Shown here one piece after another: positions 60,779 through 64,000 of a stretch of DNA of 64,000 bases. The notes below the pieces were generated by a model. It was not told the origin of the DNA. It saw nothing but the letters and a program-made list of their open reading frames with translations, and did no database searches. The position numbers and the translations under genes are program-made. Source of the stretch: Streptomyces caelestis. GTDB taxonomy: Bacteria; Actinomycetota; Actinomycetes; Streptomycetales; Streptomycetaceae. The DNA is taken from positions 62,001 to 126,000 of the forward strand of contig NZ_JACHNE010000001.1 of assembly GCF_014205255.1 (NCBI RefSeq). Reading direction: 5' to 3'. How positions within the stretch are numbered: position 1 is the stretch's first letter; the number at the start of each line of letters is the position of its first letter.

Positions 60779-61171
60779 AAGTTCTGCCCGGGGAGGCCCG
60801 ACCACCAGGTGCAGTCGAGCAGATCCCGGCACGAGACCGGCCCCTCGCCCGGCGCAGTCGACGGGGTGACGTCGGCGATTTTTGGCACGGTAGCGCTGGT
60901 GACCACAGGTCGGCGGCCCCGGGGCCTATCGAGCCGTGACGTCCCGGGGTCGCCGCGCACCGGCCGGTCAACCGGCTGACGGGACGGCCCGAGCCGGCGC
61001 CGGGGAGGCAGGCTGCGGACCGCCGACACGCGGCACGACGGTCACTGGTCACGGTCACAGCCCGGGCAGCGACACGGACCCAGGGTGCCAGAAGGTGCGG
61101 CAGGCGCCGACGGCTGCAACCGTATGGGTGAGGGGGCTGCTCCACACGAGCTACGCCGGAAGGAGCCAGCC
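60779..61171. other. Gene-free stretch
   Basis: No convincing gene on either strand. The only clear signal is GAAGGAG just before ATG 61172. Confidence 0.4.
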
Positions 61172-61396
61172 ATGATCATGGCGCACCCTTCGCTCCTGCG
61201 GGAGCTGGTCGAACGATGCGAAACGCTCAGGCGACGCCTGGCCTCCGACAACAGCCCTGAGACCGACCGCCAGCTCACGGACGCGACCTACACACTGTGT
61301 GTGATCACCGGCACCCGCCAGCTGGACACGGCACTGTTCGTCGCCCGTCGACAACTGGCCGAGGTCAGCAGACGACAGCAGCCCCTCCGCCACTGA
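61172..61396 (+). CDS. DUF5133 protein
   Basis: A 74-residue protein with the DUF5133 pattern common in Streptomyces: MIMAHPSLLRELVERCETLR, then DATYTLCVITGTRQLDTALF and VARRQLAEVSRRQ. ATG 61172 follows GAAGGAGCC. All-helical, soluble, function unknown. Confidence 0.8.
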   Translation: MIMAHPSLLRELVERCETLRRRLASDNSPETDRQLTDATYTLCVITGTRQLDTALFVARRQLAEVSRRQQPLRH

Positions 61397-61526
61397 CATG
61401 CCGCCTCTCGGCGAAACATGTCGTGGACGGGACGGCTGGCGGCGGCCTGATGCGCGGCACGGTCCCATGCGAGGCAAGAAGCGAGGACCGGTAACCGCCG
61501 GACCCTGGCCTGCGTCGATCGCCCGG

Positions 61527-61739
61527 TCAGTAGCCTTTGACGAAGTCGATCACGTACCACTTTGCGGTGGCTGCGTTGTCCATCGGTGGGGTTGGTGGGT
61601 GTGCCCAGTGTGCGGTTGCCCTGGAGGGTGACGCGGAGGTGGTCGCCCAGCGCGCGTGGGTGGCGAGGGTGGGGGCGCGGGTAAGTGCGGGGCAGTGCGA
61701 GGGACGCCAGGACGACCGCCACCAGGCGACGCGGCCCGG
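61527..61739 (-). pseudogene. Secreted-protein remnant
   Basis: The minus strand ends with DNAATAKWYVIDFVKGY and a stop near 61530, a plausible protein C-terminus. Upstream in another frame are LRVTLQGNRTLGTPTNPTD and a short hydrophobic run (VVLASLALP). A frameshift near 61580 separates them. No family recognised. Confidence 0.3.
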
Positions 61740-62258
61740 TCACTGGGGCACTCCTTCCTGCAGACATACGACGGTTCCGGTGAGGGCGGCCGTGTGCAGG
61801 GCGGTGAGGGCCGGGAGTGGGATGGTCAGCGGGGTGGATCCCAGGTCGGCGAGGGCGAACAGGCCGTCCTGGTCGTGCTCGCTGCTGCGCCTGACGGTCT
61901 GTCCGGGGGCGAGACGGCCGCCGTGGAAGTAGAAGTCGATCACCGGGCCCGTGCCCTTCACGTCGGCCCGGTGGTCGTACCCGACGAACCGGAGCGTGCT
62001 ATCGAGCACGATGCCGGTCTCCTCGCACATCTCCCGGCGCGCGGCACCGACAGGATTCTCGCCGTGGTCGAGCATGCCGCCCGGCAGCCCCCAGAGCCCG
62101 GCACCGGGCTGGTCCCCCGCATAGCGCAACAGCAGGATCCGGTCCTCGGAGTCGAGCAGCAGGACGCACGACGCGACGATGGTCTGCGGCAGCGTCTTGA
62201 CCCACTCGTCACGCGGCAGCCCGGGCTTTACGTCGGTGGCCGGTACGGTCATGTCCAC
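61740..62258 (-). CDS. NUDIX hydrolase
   Basis: A 172-residue NUDIX enzyme. The Nudix box is complete: GGMLDHGENPVGAARREMCE then ETGI (G-x5-E-x7-REU-x-EE-x-GU). Start chosen at GTG 62258, 8 nt after AAGGA; a longer version from 62309 is possible. It hydrolyses a nucleoside diphosphate linked to another moiety; the substrate cannot be inferred. Confidence 0.85.
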   Translation of the reverse strand: MDMTVPATDVKPGLPRDEWVKTLPQTIVASCVLLLDSEDRILLLRYAGDQPGAGLWGLPGGMLDHGENPVGAARREMCEETGIVLDSTLRFVGYDHRADVKGTGPVIDFYFHGGRLAPGQTVRRSSEHDQDGLFALADLGSTPLTIPLPALTALHTAALTGTVVCLQEGVPQ

Positions 62259-62350
62259 GGTGGTGTTCCTTCCGTCGTCCGGGCAGCCCGGTACGAGCTG
62301 CTCAAACAATGGAACGGCCGGACACGCCGATGGTCACCGGCAGACCCGGG

Positions 62351-62842
62351 TCAGGTGTCGCAGGCGACCCCGTCGTTGTCACGGTCCAGGTGGGACGCGT
62401 AGCCGGGTTCACCACGGCGGATGGGCGCGGCACCGGCGGCACGGACGGCGGAGCAGTTGGCGTAGTAGACGTCTTCCGAGCCGCCCGAGCCGCTGTCGTC
62501 GGAGCCGCCACCCGCGGCCGGTTGTGCGGTGACCGTGGTGGTGGCTCTGACGGTCTTGGTGGCGGTGACCGTGGGAGCGGGTTCCGGCTCCTGCGCGAGC
62601 GGTGTCGCGGTGGCGGTGGTCGTCGCGGTGACGGTGGCCGTCGGCTGGGGCTTGGCGGCTGCGGGCTTCGCGTCGTCCGTCGTCTCACCACCCGCGCCGA
62701 TGCCCACGCCGACGAACAGGGCCAGGCCGAGCGCAGGCAGCAGGTAGCGCTTCCGGGCCCAGCGGGGCGCCGGGCGTGCGGGTTGCGGTGCGGGCGGCAC
62801 GGGATACGGGTTGGCGTGTGGGTCGGCGTACGGATTGGTCAT
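62351..62842 (-). CDS. Excalibur calcium-binding domain membrane protein
   Basis: A 163-residue protein. The N-terminal part is Pro/Asn-rich and cytoplasmic (MTNPYADPHANPYPVPPAPQ), followed by one transmembrane helix (YLLPALGLALFVGVGIGAGG), a long Thr/Ala/Pro linker (TATVTATTTATATP), and a C-terminal Excalibur domain (YYANCSAVRAAGAAPIRRGE, then DRDNDGVACD) with its two cysteines and calcium loop. ATG 62842 follows GGGGGG. The domain is displayed outside the membrane. Confidence 0.85.
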   Translation of the reverse strand: MTNPYADPHANPYPVPPAPQPARPAPRWARKRYLLPALGLALFVGVGIGAGGETTDDAKPAAAKPQPTATVTATTTATATPLAQEPEPAPTVTATKTVRATTTVTAQPAAGGGSDDSGSGGSEDVYYANCSAVRAAGAAPIRRGEPGYASHLDRDNDGVACDT

Positions 62843-63119
62843 GGTCATCCCCCCAGTGGTGGTACGTCCGGGGATGACCGTAGGTCCGGGAGGCAAAGGA
62901 TGAGGCAGAAGTGGCCATTCCGTGATGGACATGTGAAGGCAGAGGGTGGGGGTGCGAGCCCAGTCGAAATCAGGACAGACAGCGTCTCACCTGCCCCCCG
63001 CGCCCGCGGGGAGCCCGGGACAGAGGCCGCCAAGGCCGGCCGCTCTCTGCCCCGCTGCCTGCCCCGACGGCCAGCCGTCCTGCTGTCGGGCACGATGAAC
63101 ATGCTCAGGGTCGGGCGGC

Positions 63120-63953
63120 TCAGCGGAATGCGGTGGCATTCTCCGCAGCCCATTGCTGGAACGTCCTGGCCGGGACACCGGTGATCTGGGGAACCGTGTC
63201 ACGCACCATGAGCAGCTCGTCGTTGACGTCGCCACCCGTCAGATCGAGCACCGCGTCAGCGGCTTCGTCGCCCAGGAGGATGGCCATCTGACGATGGGCT
63301 TCCTGCCGGCTGATCTCGGCGAACGGCACTTTCCGCCCCAGCGCTGCCGCGATGGCCCCGACCTGCTGCCGGGCCGTGACCCTCGCCGGGCCAGTCAGCG
63401 CATACGTCCGCTCTTGGTGGCCGGGCTCGGTCAGTGCCACCCGAGCCACCGACGCGATGTCCGCAGGGTGGATCGTGGGGAGACCGATGTCCGCATAGGG
63501 CACGCGGACCGTTTCATGCTCGCGGATCGCTCCCGCCCACCACAGGGCATTCGAGGCGAACTGCGTGGGCCGCAGGATCGTCCACGTCATGCCGCTGTCC
63601 TTGAGCAGCTGCTCGACAGTCAGGTTCTCGTCGGCAGGGCCCAGGTGCGGATGGGTCTGGACGGTAATGGACGAGACCAGCACCACATGTTCTACGCCTG
63701 CCCGCCGCGCCGCCTCGATGATGTCGGCGTCCGAACCCATGCGTGACACAAGAAACAGCGATCGGGCCCCCTCCAACACGGGCTTCAGTGAGGCTGTCTC
63801 AGCGAAGTCACCCGCAACGGCTTCGACCCCTTCCGGGAACGCGGCCCGTGCAAGGTCACGGGTGAGCCCCCTCAAGGGTCCGGCGCCGAACGCCTGGAGC
63901 TCTCGCAAGAGGGCACTTCCTATATTTCCGGTGGCTCCGGTCACCAGGATCAC
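63120..63953 (-). CDS. NmrA-family NAD(P)-binding protein
   Basis: A 277-residue atypical SDR with the N-terminal loop ILVTGATGNIGSALLREL, VVLVSSITVQTHPHLGPADE and WTILRPTQFASNALWWAGAI, typical of NmrA-like quinone reductases or redox sensors. GTG 63953 follows AGGAGA. It is a distant relative of the protein at 6133-6975. No regulator is visible before the window ends. Confidence 0.85.
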   Translation of the reverse strand: MILVTGATGNIGSALLRELQAFGAGPLRGLTRDLARAAFPEGVEAVAGDFAETASLKPVLEGARSLFLVSRMGSDADIIEAARRAGVEHVVLVSSITVQTHPHLGPADENLTVEQLLKDSGMTWTILRPTQFASNALWWAGAIREHETVRVPYADIGLPTIHPADIASVARVALTEPGHQERTYALTGPARVTARQQVGAIAAALGRKVPFAEISRQEAHRQMAILLGDEAADAVLDLTGGDVNDELLMVRDTVPQITGVPARTFQQWAAENATAFR

Positions 63954-64000
63954 GACGTCTTCTCCTGTCATCAGGTGATGATCAACATGCCGTGACGTTA

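Overview
The window is high-GC actinobacterial DNA, almost certainly from Streptomyces. The signs are strong GC3 bias, frequent GTG/TTG starts, families such as SARP, DUF397, DUF5133, HxlR and MGT, and Tat and lipobox signals. About half of the recognisable loci are frameshifted, truncated or split, and transposase remnants of at least four types are present. That density suggests a chromosome arm or another decaying accessory region rather than the core.

Layout. 1-4950: an aspartate cassette (aspA, divergent from a dicarboxylate/amino-acid symporter, an Asp/Glu racemase and a GntR regulator). 6-7.4 kb: a divergent NmrA/HxlR pair. 7.6-12 kb: remnants (kinase-like, ArsR-like, desaturase, butyrolactone-receptor-like) around two peptidoglycan-active secreted proteins. 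12.1-18.2 kb and 38.1-41.6 kb: two copies of a secreted-protein cassette built around a four-cysteine domain that I cannot name. 18.3-21.1 kb: membrane genes and remnants. 21.6-33.5 kb: a biosynthetic cluster. 33.8-38 kb: transposon and intron debris around a TetR gene. 41.7-45.8 kb: pseudogenes, including a PI-PLC gene split by a 1.48-kb insertion element. 45.9-49.2 kb: three tRNA-Ser-like genes, a DUF2156 transferase, a small ORF and a fatty-acid desaturase. 49.2-64 kb: mixed accessory genes (GNAT, diguanylate cyclase, serine hydrolase lipoprotein, PncA, MGT glycosyltransferase, CBS-BON, NUDIX, Excalibur, NmrA).

How the genes may work together. The cluster at 21.8-32.6 kb encodes KAS III, KAS II and an ACP (acyl chain), an aldehyde dehydrogenase and a class III aminotransferase (plausibly acyl thioester to aldehyde to amine), an acyl-CoA-dehydrogenase-fold flavoprotein plus flavin reductase (the valanimycin VlmH/VlmR pair is of this kind), a ferritin-like diiron protein, a small membrane protein, a seryl-tRNA synthetase paralogue (compare VlmL) and a SARP regulator. 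About 14 kb away lie a DUF2156 aminoacyl-transferase candidate (a VlmA-like role) and a desaturase. Together these fit an alkyl-azoxy or hydrazine natural product made through seryl-tRNA. The product is inferred.

The most unusual feature is a tandem array of three identical 93-nt tRNA-Ser-like genes (45999-46339, minus strand), divergent from the DUF2156 gene. Acceptor stem, D arm, long variable arm, T arm and G73 are intact, but the anticodon loop is replaced by a UACG-capped hairpin. This could be a dedicated seryl carrier that is invisible to the ribosome.
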